Assembly: GCA_024734555.1 (NCBI GenBank) | Contig: JANPWX010000247.1 | Span: 3,641,144 to 3,705,143, forward strand | Source: Trochalopteron elliotii | Taxonomy: Eukaryota > Chordata > Aves > Passeriformes > Leiothrichidae | Reading direction: 5' to 3' | Length of the DNA: 64,000 bases | Shown here: piece by piece, positions 1 through 13,756 of the stretch | Layout: each line of letters starts with the position of its first letter | Position numbering within the stretch: the stretch's first letter is position 1 | Made by a program: the position numbers and the translations under genes | The notes under the pieces: model-generated | Databases searched by the model: none | Told to the model about the DNA's origin: nothing | Seen by the model: the letters and a program-made list of their open reading frames with translations, nothing else

Positions 1-3000
1 CATTTTTAGAACAGAAGTCAGGAATTTTCAGGATTTTAAAGCTATATCTGGCATGCAATGAGTTAAAAAATCTTAAGAAATAACCCCTACAAATCTCCTC
101 CTCCTCAACTACCTTTGGGATTAAAAATGCCATTATTGTCAAGAGGAAACCTGGACTGGACAAAGGAAGGGGGGAAAGACTGAAGTAGGTTTTATATTGT
201 ATACACAGGGTATAGTACTGTAACAGGCAGATTAAGTACGTTCCTGCTTCTATTTACATCAAAGAAAAAATGTTCTTTGGAATGCAATTTGGCAGGATCA
301 GGACCAGAGATACATAGGCAGGCAGGACTGTGATAAAATATAGAGTCAAATGAAAAATTGCATTTACTCTGCTCTTGTGACCCTCTCCCCTGATTGGCTC
401 ACCTATCTGTCTTGCTTAGGGCTTTTTTTGACATTACAAGCCATAAGCATCTTCAAATACATTCCAATTTTCTTTTCTAAAGAAACATGTCACATCCTTT
501 CTTCCCAGAATTATCCTAACCCAAAACTTACGGCAAAAAAAAAATATTCTTCAGTTTGTTTTTCTTGCTGTGGCTCACAGACAAAAATCCTAACTATTCA
601 TGCCACTATGTTCATAATCCTGTGAAGGTGTTCAGAGGAGCTTTACATTAGCTAAAAATGGAGAATTCCAACTTCCAGATCAGTCTATGCACTTGCATTT
701 GGGCTAACAAATTGTTATGGCAGTAGTGTAGCTGGAAATATTCAGCCCTCTGGAAACAGAATCAGTGAGGACCTTTTGTTCCGTTCTGGTTTAGTTTGCT
801 TATCTGTTATAAAGTTGAGATAAACAAGATTTTTGAAACATTTTGCAAAATCCTTTCTGAATTTGATGGGATATTATATCAACTATACAAGAGAGTATTT
901 TCATGCAAAACACTGGCAGGTGTACATTTCAGAGTAACTTTGTGTGTAGTCCTCATGAATGTTTATCAATAAGCTTTCTCTTCATAAAATAGTATGTTGC
1001 CATTTATTACTAGCTTTACATATAACATTATAAAGCAGTTTTAATGTGAACTTTTAATACCACTTCATGCTGGATAAAACCTGTATGCTACAAACTTGGT
1101 TAGTTCCACAGTATAATGTTTTAGCTTGTCTTAGTCGCTTTAAACAGCTTTTTAGCCAAACATGAACTTTATCTCTGCTGTTGGACACAACAGAATGACT
1201 GGAACATACAAGACACAGAAACAGCTGTGGATTTTCTATCTGAAAAAATATGTACAACACTATGCAATAATATATTCTTTCTACCCGTGGCTCATAAAAT
1301 TTTATGAACACAGAATGTTTTATAAAGGTAAGCATAGTTAGATTACATAACAGTATTTAATTCTCAGTGGTGCCACTACAGATCATATCTGTGTGTCACT
1401 GCATGCTTTAAATATGTCTATTTTGAAATCTATGATTTGCTTGCCCCTCTTTTTTTTTCCCATCCAGATAAACTGGCTAATTAAGAAGTCTGCTGCTTGT
1501 AAGGTACAGGAGGTAAATGACACCCCAGAAATCGTAATTCCTAAAATGGTTAATCTAAGATGACCTGAATATTAAATTTTATTCCTCTGATTTTAACCAC
1601 TATCAGTTTAAAACTGGGAGAGTATTTCACTCTCCATCCATGAGTTTGATGTTCAGATTCCTTTTAAAATTCCTTTCAGGCATTCTCTTCATTTACACAT
1701 ATATGTTTCTTTGTTTTCACACCGAAGTTCAACAGAAGCTCATTCTGAGAAATGGTAAAGAGAATTTCAATGTCCCAGCTTCCTAACTAAGCTGTAAAGG
1801 GCAAAAAACTGCATAGTATATTCTGGAGTTAAGGTCAAATGTATAGAACAAATTGTGGGGGAGGAAGGGGGGAAATATAATACTCTTCTTCCAATTTTGT
1901 AATAGTTGTCTTATGTTTAATTATATTTAAAGAAGTGTTCATACAATAAAAGTTAGGTGCTCAAATCTTACGTTTTCTTATGTTATGTTTTCTCTTTCCC
2001 AAATTCCATCAAATGAGAACACAGAAGTGTTGATGTGAGGTTTGTGTTATGGTAGTCTTTTACTAGTCTAGGAAGAGATGCCATTAACTAATTTTAAAAT
2101 AGAAAGCAAACTGCTAGTAGTCTAGTAAAAGGATGCCTTCCCAGTTTTGCAGTTCACTTTGGTGAAAAAACTGGGCTTTTCTTTCTTAACATTGTGCTGA
2201 TATAAGGGTTCTTCACCATGGTCATCACTTAACAAGGTGTTGTTATGGACCTAGTGAATTATTGCTTCTAATAAATGCCTGTGTAGTTTATCAGCTAAGA
2301 GGTGGAGGACTAAGATGATGAGAAAGCAGAAATTTTAGGTAGCAGGTTTATTCCATGAAACATTGTTTGTAATGTATAAAGGTCAGTTCTAGAAACTAAG
2401 GAAAATTAAACATGCCATTAATGTGCTTTGTCTCTGAAAATACTACCAAATAGTCTTGAAGCAGGGACATGTATATCTGGAAACTCAAGAATTCACGAAA
2501 ACAGATACAAAACTCATATAAACAGTATGAAAATATTATATACAAAGTGTATATGGATTTAAGAGCATTAAACCCCTTTGTTAGTGTGTTCAATAACCCA
2601 TGTTGCATTTCCTCACTGGTCCTTTTCACAGTGAGCATGTATCCTCTAATGGTAATGAGTTATTGTATGAAGAAGTTCTGCATGTACTGAAGGCCTATTC
2701 ATTTTGCATAGAAAATTACAGTATCTTCCATATTTGCCTGAGCAGTTATCCCTGGAATTCAGAACTCTTCATTAAATTTACTGAATGTCTTCTCTAATGT
2801 TTTACAAAGACTATTTCTGCAACAAATCAAGAGTTCTACTCCTAGAAGACAAAACAAAGGCTGCACAAAGAAACCATCTCCCATATTACTTTTTGCATTC
2901 TTTTATCATTCCTATGTCTTCCCTACAAAGCTATTCCCTCTACCTATTCTTTTCCTTCATAGTATCTTTTCTTCAAAGAACAGTCCTTGCATATCTGGTG

Positions 3001-6000
3001 GGATTCAGATAATGAAAGAGTAAAGTGAAAGCAAGCAAGAACTTGTAAGAAATTAGTACAGCCTGGTTTATTGTTAAATATAAAGGACTAACCTTACAAG
3101 TGTTTTAGAAATCCCCACTAGCACCACCAGAAATAAATGTATGAATGACAGACTGCTCCATAAAATCCTGTAACTAAGCTTACAATCTTTGGCACCAACC
3201 ATAAATTCAAAGTGTGAAATGGGATTAGTTCATTCCCAGTGAATTAGTGTCTGTGTTAATAGAGTTCTAAATATATAATCATATAAATGCCATCAAGAAA
3301 AATCTTAAACAGGCCTCCTCTGTGCAGTTATTTCCAATGTGGACTCGGGAAACCAGCCAGGTTCATTCACCTTTGGGAGCAATGCTTCAGACTTCTCCAC
3401 AGTTGGACTTTCTGTCTCAACATTACAGGCAGAAAAACAGGCAGGTCATGGGTTTTATCAAGCTTTGTCAGATCTTTAAAGCATTATGACTTCCTTAATT
3501 TTTTCTGTCTCACTCTTGGATTTTTTGCAAAGGAGAGTACAGATGCCAAAAAGAGAGCCTACAGAGGGTGTTTGATTTGGACCATAGCCAACTTCTCAAA
3601 CTGGGTAGGACAACATCCCATCCAGAGAGTGATACAGCTCTCTACAGGTAAAGAAAACAAGCTTCAGCATTCTTGGTTTCTTGAACTTGAGCCAGAACTG
3701 TCTGTGACTATCCTGGTCAGCAGAATGGAGTTTTATTTAAACAATGTGCTTCAGAAAATCACTGACTTTGTTTGGAGAGTTCAGACACACTGTTTTCTCT
3801 TGAAAGACTGTCTGAGGCCTGAAGTTTTCAGTCTATGTGAGGCAGATGAGCTCTTTTGAGCTGCTTGAAGAGCTAGTGTACATTGAGCTTTGAAATGTTG
3901 TGTTCCAAAATAGTTAAGCATCTGATTTCAGCCATAAAGTGCACTGCAGTTCAGACAGGGCTAATGTTTTATCTGTGGCTTCCTCCTTTTTGTTATATTT
4001 TACCTCATAAATATATATACAAACTCACCTGTATTTATACATTCAAATCAGCATTAGAAAATCTTCAGAAAGGAAATTCTAAATTATTATTAATTACCTG
4101 ATTATAAGTAGTGGGGGAGGAATCTAGCTTATATATATATATCCCAGAGAGGATGAAAGTATGTGTGTAAACAGCTATCTGAAGTACCTGATTTTTTATT
4201 TCTGTTTGAACTAGTAAATTATGTCTTTGTAAGGCAAATATTTTATTGAACATCAAGCAAGTGAGGTTTGTGATTTAACCATTAAGGAGGAAAAATAACT
4301 AGTAGAATGACAAGCAAAATGACACAGGCTAGAGGTTAAAAACTATTTACACCATTTTCTAACTAAAATTTCTGAAAATTTTGTATACATGTGATTCAGC
4401 TCTAATTCTATTCTATAGTAATTTACTACTTGAATATTTAAACACATATATTGATGTCAGGAAAACAGTCTAATGAGAAAAAAACATTAACAAATGCCAC
4501 TAGTTTTACATGAAGAAAATTCTAAACCATTAACTAATAAGTCTTTGATTGTAAATATTAGGGGGACAATCATATTCTAAGTCTTTCATCCCCTAGAGAC
4601 ATACTACACACATTTTTACACAGCTATCTAGGGCAAAATTATTGATTAAGAATTAAATAAAAGGCTATTCCTTTATAAAAAATTAAGAAAACTTGTTATA
4701 TCTAGCTGGTATAAACAACCAGTCCTAACCGCTGACAAATTTCGTCTAAAAGTCCTTATTTCTGTCCTCTGACTGCAAAGGAAGTCCAGCATGCACAGTT
4801 CAGGTATTGAAATCAACACTCTTAGGTGACATGAACAAGTCTGATTCTTTACTTGGTTTCAAAATCAAGGAAAGTTTTTCTGGTTTAAACACATTTTGGA
4901 TAAATGTTTCTTTTATCAACAAAGTCTTATAATGTCTGTATTCAATTGTTCCATTTTTAATTTAAGATATGAGGTATAATGCCACCAATAAAATAAAAAT
5001 TAGCCTCTAAAATAAATTTTTACTGAGAAAATATTGAATGCTTTCTATCAAATACAGCTTTTCACTTTATAATTCTCTTCTAATAAGGTTAGCAACATTA
5101 TACATCTTCTTTTTTTGAGAAATTAAGAGAAAAAATTTGCTTTCCAGTCATGGAAAAATGTAAAGACATATAATAGTCTTCACCACTCCTTCTGGCAGAC
5201 ATGATTTTACAGAAATTCAGAAGCAATCCTGTCGAAGTAATTGCCTTTTTGCAAGTGAAATTCTGGGTCTCAATCTGTCCTAGCAAGCACTTTTTTTTGA
5301 TGAACATTTAATTTATCACACATTTCACAATGGAATAATCCTGAATTATTCTACATTCCACTATTAATCAAAACATTCAATGTCAGCATTAATTTTTTTA
5401 CATATTTTCTGATTCAGTCTGCTCCAAACAAATCCTTCAGTATATTTATGAATTCCCAGCTTCCACCAGCTGTTTCTACAACTCCTATCCAAAAAGTGAC
5501 AGCTGGATAAACTAATAGTATGTCACAAAGAATAAGGAGCTTATTAAAGCTGTACTTTCTTTTCTGGTGTACAGTAGCACTATGGAGCTTCCTTAGGCTA
5601 TGTAATAAATAAATAAATAAATATTTTGAATAAATCAAAATAATCAAATGAGGAAGGAATTAACTGTACGTGAAAGCTTGTGAAAAGGGAGAGGTCCTCT
5701 GAGATTTCCCAACCAGTCTCTACCTCAGGAGTTTTCAGATGTCCCAATGTTGTTTTAATCCTGGTATCTGAGTCTTTACCTATTTTTCTAACATTAGTCA
5801 AACTCATTTAGTTAGAAAATGAGACTATGAGTTATATTGCAATTAAAATATCAAGGTAAATTATTTCTTGTCCAGTTCATTCATCATTTGACAATGTTTC
5901 ACATTAATACCTCTCAATTATTATCCCTCATCAAAATTTCAGTGCGTAGAGAATCATCTATTTTGAGAAGTTTAGAGACATCTGTAGTGATATTGCAGAT

Positions 6001-9000
6001 TGAAATTTTCACAAATATAATTATATTCACAGAACTCCAAAGATCTATCAGATTTCAGAAGCTATATCAAGCTCAAGAATCTGCAAAACTGCTGGAGAGT
6101 AAGAAAATGGAAATGGAGACTAGAATAATAGGATCATTGGGTCATAGAAGTAGATATAAAAATTAACAGGTTATGCTAGTACACAAGCATAACTGTGATC
6201 AATTATTGTAATATTAGATGATTTTCAGTGGCTTCTCTTACAGGTTCTAAAGACCTGTATTACCTGTGTAGCTATTGCTTAATTGCTTTCAAGAAATATT
6301 TGAAGGGCTATGACTATCCCTTTAAGGACAAGGAAAGAAAAGCAAAGATAAATTGGCATAAAAATATTTTATATAGACCAAGAGAAATCCTCTACATTGT
6401 AAGCAAATCAATTCCATTTGTTTTCCTTTCCACTAATGTTTTTTTTGATCAAGGTGTACTACATCATTACTAAGTTACTAGTTATTAAGTGATGGAGAGC
6501 ATTGGGTGCTACATTTAGCTTTGAAAGAAGTCAGATGCTTCAAATGAAACCCAAAAACCAGCAGGCTGAATTGCACAGGACGCAGAAACAAGATATGGCA
6601 TTAGGAAATAAAAGATAAATCATAAAGGCCTTTCTGTATGTTTTGTCATTTACTTAAATCAGATCGCAATCCCCTCCAGTGAATTTAAGAGATCTGAGAA
6701 TAGTTGAGATAGAAAATAATGCTGAAGGGTTGCACTAATAAACTAAAAAAGTATAGATGTGAAAGGATAAAGGATAAAAAATGTGAGAGAGCTGTGGAGG
6801 AAGGGAAAATGTTCTTCCTCAGGCAATGCATAACACAGTGAATAAAAGCTGAAGAGGACACAGAAATGACAGGAAAAAGGAAAGAAAATATCAAGTCACT
6901 GACAATGCAACACACAATGTGTGGAGAATATCACAGATCAAAAAAAGTAAAATTGAGTCATAAATTGATTTGACACTATTGGTTTGCCTTTAATACTAAA
7001 CCCACAAAAAGACCAAAACCTTGCCTGGCGTAAATCAGTGATGGTTGGCTTGAATTCAGGTGTCTCCAATTTTCCCAAGGGGACATTCTGAGTCCAGGGT
7101 TTTGGAAAAGAATTAAGGACTCAAAAATAAATAGAGATGCAGCCAAGATGGATTTTTCATTGCAGCCATCATTTGAAAAAAGTGATACCTTAGAATTGCC
7201 CATTACTTTGACTTTGAAAAAATATTTGGTGGTTCCAGTTTTTAAAAAGAAAAAAACCTAATTCCTGAGAGAAGGGGGCAGGAGGCATGTCCCTTGATCA
7301 CAGACTTCTTTAAAACTAATTATTTTGGTGATTTCTGATGTGTGGGAATCACTGAAGACATAACTTGACTCCTATCTCTTACTTTAACTTTACTTGCTAA
7401 TTGTCTGAAATAAATATAAAAGGGCAGCACGCTCTCACTCTCCAAAACTGGCAATGTTGCCTAGCACTGAAAGGGTGATTCTGATTGTTGCTGCTCTGTA
7501 ACTTCACTTACATTAAACCAGAGCAAAGGACTGCAAACAGCACTATTACACTAGTGCACCAAAGTCAGTCACAGAACAAGACATAATAAAGAGCAGCTAT
7601 TGACAGTGAAGTACCAACTCTTAGGATAATTTTCCTGTTTTGTTCAGTGTTCAGTTTTGTTCAGTTTTCAATTTTTTACAAGCAGTGGCACTTCCTGTCT
7701 TTCTTGGGATAGCTCCTCCTCAATCTACTGAGTCTCACTAGGACACTTTTCTTTATTTTGCACAGACTGGTAGTATGGAAAGCTTAAAGTGTAGTGTTTT
7801 GCCCACTCATGACAGTAACTCTACATGTGCAATCTTTCAGTGCTGTACTGGTGTGCTCATTGGTTTAGCCTGGAGCACAAACGGCCACACAGCAAAACTA
7901 TTGCACTGCAAACTCACTGCAGTCAAGCCTTCGGCAGCTCTCCCACAGACAGCTGAAAGACTCTTCTATCCAGAAACTGTCCAGAAAAGTTATCAGCCTC
8001 CTAGTCTGCCTAGTATGAAAACACATAATTGTATTCTTATCAGACAGAGCTCTTCCTAGAGAAAGTAGTTAACACTGATTAACAGTAAGCCACTGGCTTT
8101 TTAATCAAAGTTGGATGGAAACCATAATATCTGCAAACAGTTAACCAGGAATTTTAAAATTATTAAAATAAAATAAAATTGTTTAAAATAAATAATTTTA
8201 AAAAATTTTAAAATAAAATAATTGTTTAAAATAAAATTTTAAAAAAGTTAAAATAAAACTCAAAATAATAATTTAAAAATTAGTCTTACTTATATCTCTG
8301 TAAAACTCTACTCTTTCTTTTGAATAATAAGCTCATTTGTAAAATCCACCCCTTTTTTTGCTATTTCTTATACCATTTTACTGAAGTTCCTAAATATGTA
8401 AGATGTCTTGGTGTCTATTTCCACTTTTCGCAGTGGATTTCAAACACTGTTTTTTAACTCTGGGAATAAAAGATAAACATGAATGAAAATGTAGCAATTT
8501 CATCTTGAATCACATTCTTGGTTCAAGATTTGTTGACCAACTGTTTTAAACTTTCAGGTATTTAGCTGAGTAACTGTGAAGGTTTATAATTTGGAAGTGA
8601 AGAATGCCTGTGTAAAGCTCTTGAATCTCATCCAAAGCAATGTGTTTAAACTGACTTTTTTTCCTAACAATGGGTCTTTGATCACTTACTGGTGAGGATA
8701 TAAAAGGTAATAAATGTATCTTCCATCTGTTGCTACCTCCTGCCTACTGCAAAAAAAAAAAAAAAAAAAAAAAAGGCAAACAGAATTCTAGTATTGTTTC
8801 CCCCTGTGTAATAATATAAGTTGAGCTTTTATGGAGAATAAAGTAGTCACAAAGGCAGGACATGGATCCTTTCATCACTTAGATCTTTCAAGACAGAGTC
8901 TTGTACTGAATAAATGAATGATAAGGAAAACATGATTTTTTATGAGTTTATGGGACAATAAAAGTAAAAATGTATGGTCTCATAAAATCAAATCTCATTC

Positions 9001-9061
9001 TATTTAGCTGCAGCTTGCCCTATGCTTAAGTACATTTTTTTTTAATACACTGAAGGGTTAT
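1..9061. other. AT-rich non-coding stretch, no gene recognised
   Basis: No exon, RNA gene or recognised transposon is visible here. Stop codons are dense in all frames. The longest open frame is 190 codons (3287-3859, plus); its translation has no domain I recognise. Small AT-rich simple repeats occur, including an AATA run near 5609-5625 and an A/T-only block of AAAATT-like words at about 8155-8280. A 24-nt A-run lies at 8751-8774. The segment looks like ordinary vertebrate intergenic or intronic DNA. Confidence 0.6.
8751..8774 (+). repeat. Poly-A tract (24 nt)
   Basis: An uninterrupted run of 24 A residues. There is no recognisable retroposed body immediately upstream, so I treat it as a simple repeat and not as a retrocopy tail. 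Confidence 0.9.
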
Positions 9062-9280
9062 TTAGAATAGTTTCACTGTGAGGAGAACCAAGCAGTGAAG
9101 CAGGTTGAGAGATGGTACAGTTCCAATTTTTCCAGGTTTTCAAGACCTGATTGGACAAAACTCTGGGCAATGTATTCTGCCAACATAGCTGGCCCTGCTT
9201 AAAGCAGGAAGGTGAGATGGAGAGATCCTGAGCTCCCTTCAAACCTGAATTGCTCAACTTTGTGAGCCTGTGAATTGTCC
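9062..9280 (+). mobile_element. CR1 LINE 3'-end fragment, diverged
   Basis: The segment follows the order of the CR1 3' region: a stretch like the end of the reverse-transcriptase ORF (about 9075-9130), then words matching 'tcaagacctgattggacaa' and 'ctgggca' (9140-9170), then 'ccctgcttaaagcagg' and 'gagctcccttcaaacct' (9191-9247), where CR1 consensus has the 'gaccctgcttgagcagg' and 'aggtcccttccaacc' blocks. The terminal ATTCTGTGAT repeat is eroded. Family membership comes from remembered avian CR1 consensus. The many mismatches suggest an old insertion, truncated at the 5' end as is normal for CR1. Confidence 0.65.
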
Positions 9281-9289
9281 ATAATGCGG

Positions 9290-10680
9290 TGCACACAATA
9301 GTTGCAACATCTTTGCATTTAGGTCAAATCTCAATCCTTGTTTAAACAAATGAGTTAACTGGAAGTCAGAATAAGTTATCTTTTAACATCCTGCATGATT
9401 AAAAAAGGGCGGTCAAGATTCAGAACTACCTATAAGATTCAATTCATTTTGGCTTACTGGGGCACTTATCCTTCTTTCATTTTTTAGTTTGTTGTGTTAC
9501 ATTGGTGACGTGGTACTTGCTTCAGATGGGAGAATTTTGATGGACCCTTTCCATTGCATTAGCTTTTATTGTCTCTCCTTTCTCTTTGTAATATGATCAA
9601 GTTGTACTGTTTTAGCTTTTCTCATCTTATCCACATAATTCATTAAGATTCAACTGATTAACTTATACATATAATTTGAGTTCACCTATGGGACACATTT
9701 CAGGTCCTTATGTTGTTCCTCCAAAGGTCTATTTGATTTGAGGTTTTTTGACATTCAAAGAAACAAATTGAGACAGGATGTCTAGAAAAAGAAGCAACTT
9801 TAGCAAGTCAGCCTCTGTCTTGATGCTGCAGCTCAGCTTTCTAATTACTGCAAAGTCCAAATGGTCGGTCCTGGTTCATTGATACCTTTTGTTTCAATAC
9901 CATACCTTAACAATATTCTGGTATATTGGTTCACTTCCTCCCTACCACAAAGAAAATCAGTAGGCATTGCATGGAAATAGTATCCTAAAGCAGTTTGTAA
10001 TTAAATATTCCTGTGGTGTGCAATCAGACACTGCTACAAATAGGTAGAACTACAATATCAAGAACTGACACTATACCAATTAAAATTCAGCACATGCAAA
10101 ATCTCTTCTCCTCTCCTAAGTTTACTTGGTTCAGAGTGTTTCTTCAGCAGACACAGTATTGGATGATTAATATATCAACCTCACAGTGTGAGAGTTGACT
10201 TAGTTATGAAATATATGAAAGTTATACAAATGTTTCTGCCTTAAACTCTTCATTTAACATTTCTCCATATGGCAGATGAGCCACAAAATCTGGAGCAAAG
10301 ATTCTGATTTATTGATGTATTTCATTCCACAAATGGAATTTGTAGCAGGTGTGCTTGAAAGTCAAGGAAGCATGAGGAAAGCAAGTTAAATCTATATGCT
10401 GTATGCCACATAATGCCAGTTTCCAGTGTTTACTCTAGAGCAAATTTCATAAGCTTGTAGACAAAATATGTTGGAAAAATAAGGGCAGATAAGATTCTTT
10501 TTGAAGAAATACAAGTGAAAAAAAAAACAAAAAAACCACACAAACAGCAGAGAGGATTCAATTAATAGAGCATCTGCTCGTTTCTAGAAAACATTGAAAT
10601 TTCTCTTCTATAACAGGAAAAAATAATCTGAAGTGTCAAAGCTCTGTTCTTTCTTTAATACTGTTCTCAAAGTTATGTTC
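9290..10680. other. AT-rich non-coding stretch
   Basis: Nothing recognisable lies between the two plus-strand CR1 fragments. Open frames are at most about 60 codons. A short A-rich run (10517-10538) is the only simple-sequence feature. Confidence 0.55.
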
Positions 10681-10682
10681 AG

Positions 10683-10818
10683 CTAGGCCAGGTTGGATGG
10701 GGCTGTGAGCAATCTGGCCTAGTGGAAGGTGTCCCTGGCCATGGCAGGTGAGTTGAACTAGATGCTCTTTAAGGTCCCTCCCAACTTAAACTATTATAGG
10801 ATTCTATGGTTCTATAGT
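10683..10818 (+). mobile_element. CR1 LINE 3' end (short copy)
   Basis: A well-preserved CR1 3' terminus. It begins 'aggccaggttggatggggct' (10685-10704), continues with the 'ctagtggaaggtgtccctg' block and a 'gaactagatgctctttaagg' block, then 'tccctcccaact', and ends in 'attctatggttctat' (10801-10815), the degenerate 8-bp terminal repeat diagnostic of CR1. Only about 135 bp survive, so this is a strongly 5'-truncated insertion containing 3' UTR sequence and essentially no ORF. CR1 lacks a poly-A tail and usually leaves no target-site duplication; none is seen. Confidence 0.93.
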
Positions 10819-10819
10819 T

Positions 10820-11465
10820 GCAATAATTTTACATTCACAGAGCAAAATATGAATCTTCAAATGTTAAAAATCACAAAAGATATTGAAAAAGCTCTCGTAA
10901 GATTAATTTACCCCTCTAATATTAGTGACATCACACACCAGGATCACTCTGAAAGCTTTTAGATGAGTTTTCATGGTGCCCAAGTTAAGGTGCTGTGATT
11001 TGTCCTCCTGAGCAAACTTTTTTTCTGATTATTCATGGAGCTTTCAAAAACTAGCTAAGCCAGTTGATATTTTAAGCATGTAGCACTTATCGTTCCAGCA
11101 CCAAAGATAGGCTTGAGTGAGAAAGCAAGTCGTATTTGTAGCTTCATTATCACTCCAGAATTTTTCTATCTTCAAATCTAGTTTCACACAAAGAAAAATA
11201 TGCATTAATCTCACTTATGAATAGTGATTGCCAAAATGTGCTTTAAGAGTGAAATGTACGATTCAACACAGCAAGAAGATTCATGCTGAAGCAATTCTTT
11301 TTCATATATTGTAACTGGAGTCAGCTTTGTGTGAGAAAGTGAGTTGATTGAGTGGCCAGTCAGACCTGAAAAAAGAAGTAGACATCTGTGCCTGTCAGCT
11401 TGTATATAAGAGTCAAAAACCAGCACAACTGAGTTTGAAAACAGGGGACCAAGTTATGAGAAAAC
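10820..11465. other. AT-rich non-coding stretch
   Basis: No gene or repeat recognised. Open frames up to 71 codons look like chance. Confidence 0.5.
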
Positions 11466-11469
11466 TTTG

Positions 11470-11690
11470 TTTTCATTAAGTCCAACCTCCTGCTACCCAC
11501 CGGTGTCCTATCTGACCTCTGATGGCAGCACTGATGTAGCTTTCACAGCCTCCCTCAGGACTTTAGCCATTTGGCCCATACAATTCAAAATCTTTTCTTA
11601 ATGTCTAGCCTAAACATTTCCTTCCTTAGCCTCAGGTCAGATCCTTGTCCTACATCTTCTGAGACTGTGAATAATTTCCTCCATTCAATT
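11470..11690 (-). mobile_element. Ancient CR1-like LINE relic
   Basis: Read on the plus strand, the segment has the order seen in reverse-complemented CR1 3' regions: 'aagtccaacctcctgctac' (11479-11497), a block around 'cagcctccctcaggactt' (11548-11565), 'ttcttaatgtctagcctaaa' (11595-11614), and 'cctcaggtcagatccttgtc' (11630-11649). These correspond to the CR1 motifs 'agtccaacccccctgc', 'ttcctaatatctaacctaaa' and 'cttgaggccattcccttgtcct'. The match is to spaced words only and many positions differ, so this is an old subfamily copy or a related chicken-repeat-1 lineage. Confidence 0.5.
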
Positions 11691-11699
11691 TCCACTGCT

Positions 11700-13755
11700 G
11701 TATTAAAAGCATGAGACTGAGAACAAGAAAAGAGAAAAAAGAAAAAGAGGAAAAAAGATCTCTCCAGTCTAAGCCCGTCCCTACTTCAGCTTTCCCACAG
11801 GCTGTTACAACAAAATTATCAAGGTTTTCATACTTTCCATTTTATCAAAAAATTGTAAAGATCAGCCTATTGTATAGTACTATTAAAGTAGCACTACCCT
11901 GGTTTAAACAAAAACAATCAATAGATGAGGCCCATCAAGCACTGACAAGGAGCCTTTTCCTTTTTTTCTCTTTCCAGTTACTGGAGGGTAGCCAGCCAGC
12001 CAAATATAATCTAGTCTAAAAGAGTTTTTAATGAAAAATCTTTGCAATGTAAGCTTGAACACTGCTGTTAAGGCTGAAAAAAAAAGAAGATAAAGTACTC
12101 TGTCATGAATTCATGTAAGGCAATTAAAATTAATTTCCACATTGTATAAACAGATGACAAACTGGTTGTTTCAAAAAATAACACAGGGATGAATTGAGCT
12201 ACAAAGCTTAAAGAATTAACCATTTGCATTAGGATGCCAAGGGCTACAGAAATCGGCATCAGATCACAGAGGTAATGAACCACTGGGCATACTTCATTAT
12301 TCATGACAGTGGACTCACAGTTGGGGAAATACTGTAAAACATAGATTATTGTACCTGATATCGCTATCTGCTCCCCCCCAACCCTCCCAAGAAAAAAAAA
12401 GAAAAGAGCATTCAAAAAAAACACATCCAGTGATTCTGTGATTCTATGAATTGCAATTAATGAATGTTGGTTATTTCTCCAGCATTTTACTTGAAGTGTT
12501 TAATCTGTCACAAAACTCTATAAAGTATTTGAAGCAGCAAAGAAACTAACCATACCTGAATGGAAAACAATTTTCATAGACAGCTGGGCTTCTTATGTTC
12601 ATGTGATATTGCCTGAGCCCATCTCATGTAGGATCAGTGTATCATAGTGCAGATGTTTAACTAAAAAAAAAAAAAAAAAGGATGAAAAGTGAAAAATTTT
12701 GGCTTATTAGCCTCACTGTATTCTGTGAGTGTGGTATTAATATAATTTTTTGGCAAATGTATTTTTTATTGCTTTGGATTATTTTGGTAGATAGCCATTA
12801 CAGCAGAACAGGGCAAGAATATATCACAGTTTAAATTATCACAAAGTGCAGAAGCACTTACACTTCATGCCTAATGTTTAAGTTGATATGACAGATAATT
12901 TTCCTCCATAAATATCTGTTATACAGGTCCCAACTCAGAAATTTCAGCTAGAGTTTCCTCACCCATCTCCATCAAGATCCATGGCATAAGTTTACTTCAG
13001 CCTGTTCCTAAACTTGTTAAAATGTTGGTAAGATATTTGAGGACGTGTACTCTGAGAGAAAAACCCTGTAGAATTTCTTTGGTTATGGTGATTAGATAGT
13101 TGTTTAAAACTATTCATCTATGATTATCTATTTCCACTCATTCAAAAAAACAGTGTTCGTTATTAAAAAAAGAAAGAAAGAAAATCCAAACCTACTTCCC
13201 CAACAAACCTGAAACTTGTATGAAGAGAAATTCACACTTAACAATTACAAATAATTTTGAACCTATGTAGTTTACTGGAAGACAGTATTAAGACTTTGAC
13301 AGGATTAGATCTATAACTGTTTAGGTGAAACAGGCAAAACTAAAGAGGAAGCATACCAATGCAAACATATTTTGTCTCTGGTGGGAAAAAGGACTGAGGT
13401 ATTTGAGACACTGTCTTGATATTGAATAAAATTCTATCTTTTAGAACATTTAGGTTCTTCAATTTAATAGACCTGATGGCTTTCTATGACACCTGACATG
13501 TTATCACAGAAGACTTGAACAGGATCTTATATGACAGGTTTACCATTTTAATATGAATCATATCTGCCTCCATATATACCACCAACACCAAAGAGAAAAA
13601 CATCTTTATTTCTTACTAAAATGAAAACGGTAAATTAACCACATTGAAACTGCTTTTGGATGCATTCTTGGTTAAGCTGTGAACAGGATAGAGTGTGTAG
13701 TGCACAATTAAGCCTGTTAAGCCTATAAATGAAAATGAGCCAATTGGATAAAGAG
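11700..13755. other. AT-rich non-coding stretch
   Basis: No exon recognised. It contains a purine-rich A/G tract near 11711-11755, an 18-nt A-run near 12662-12680, and a possible CR1 terminal-repeat scrap at 12431-12448. The 118-codon minus frame (12068-12424) is mostly low-complexity Phe/Leu and has no domain. Confidence 0.5.
12431..12448 (+). mobile_element. Possible CR1 3'-terminal microrepeat remnant
   Basis: The word 'gtgattctgtgattctatga' matches the 8-bp terminal repeat that ends CR1 elements. No CR1 body precedes it, so it is either the last scrap of a decayed copy or a chance match. Confidence 0.3.
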
Positions 13756-13756
13756 A

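Noticed and set aside
12431..12448. A full CR1 insertion at this site
   Set aside because: Only a tail-like word of about 18 bp is present; the preceding sequence shows no CR1 text, so only a low-confidence remnant is listed.
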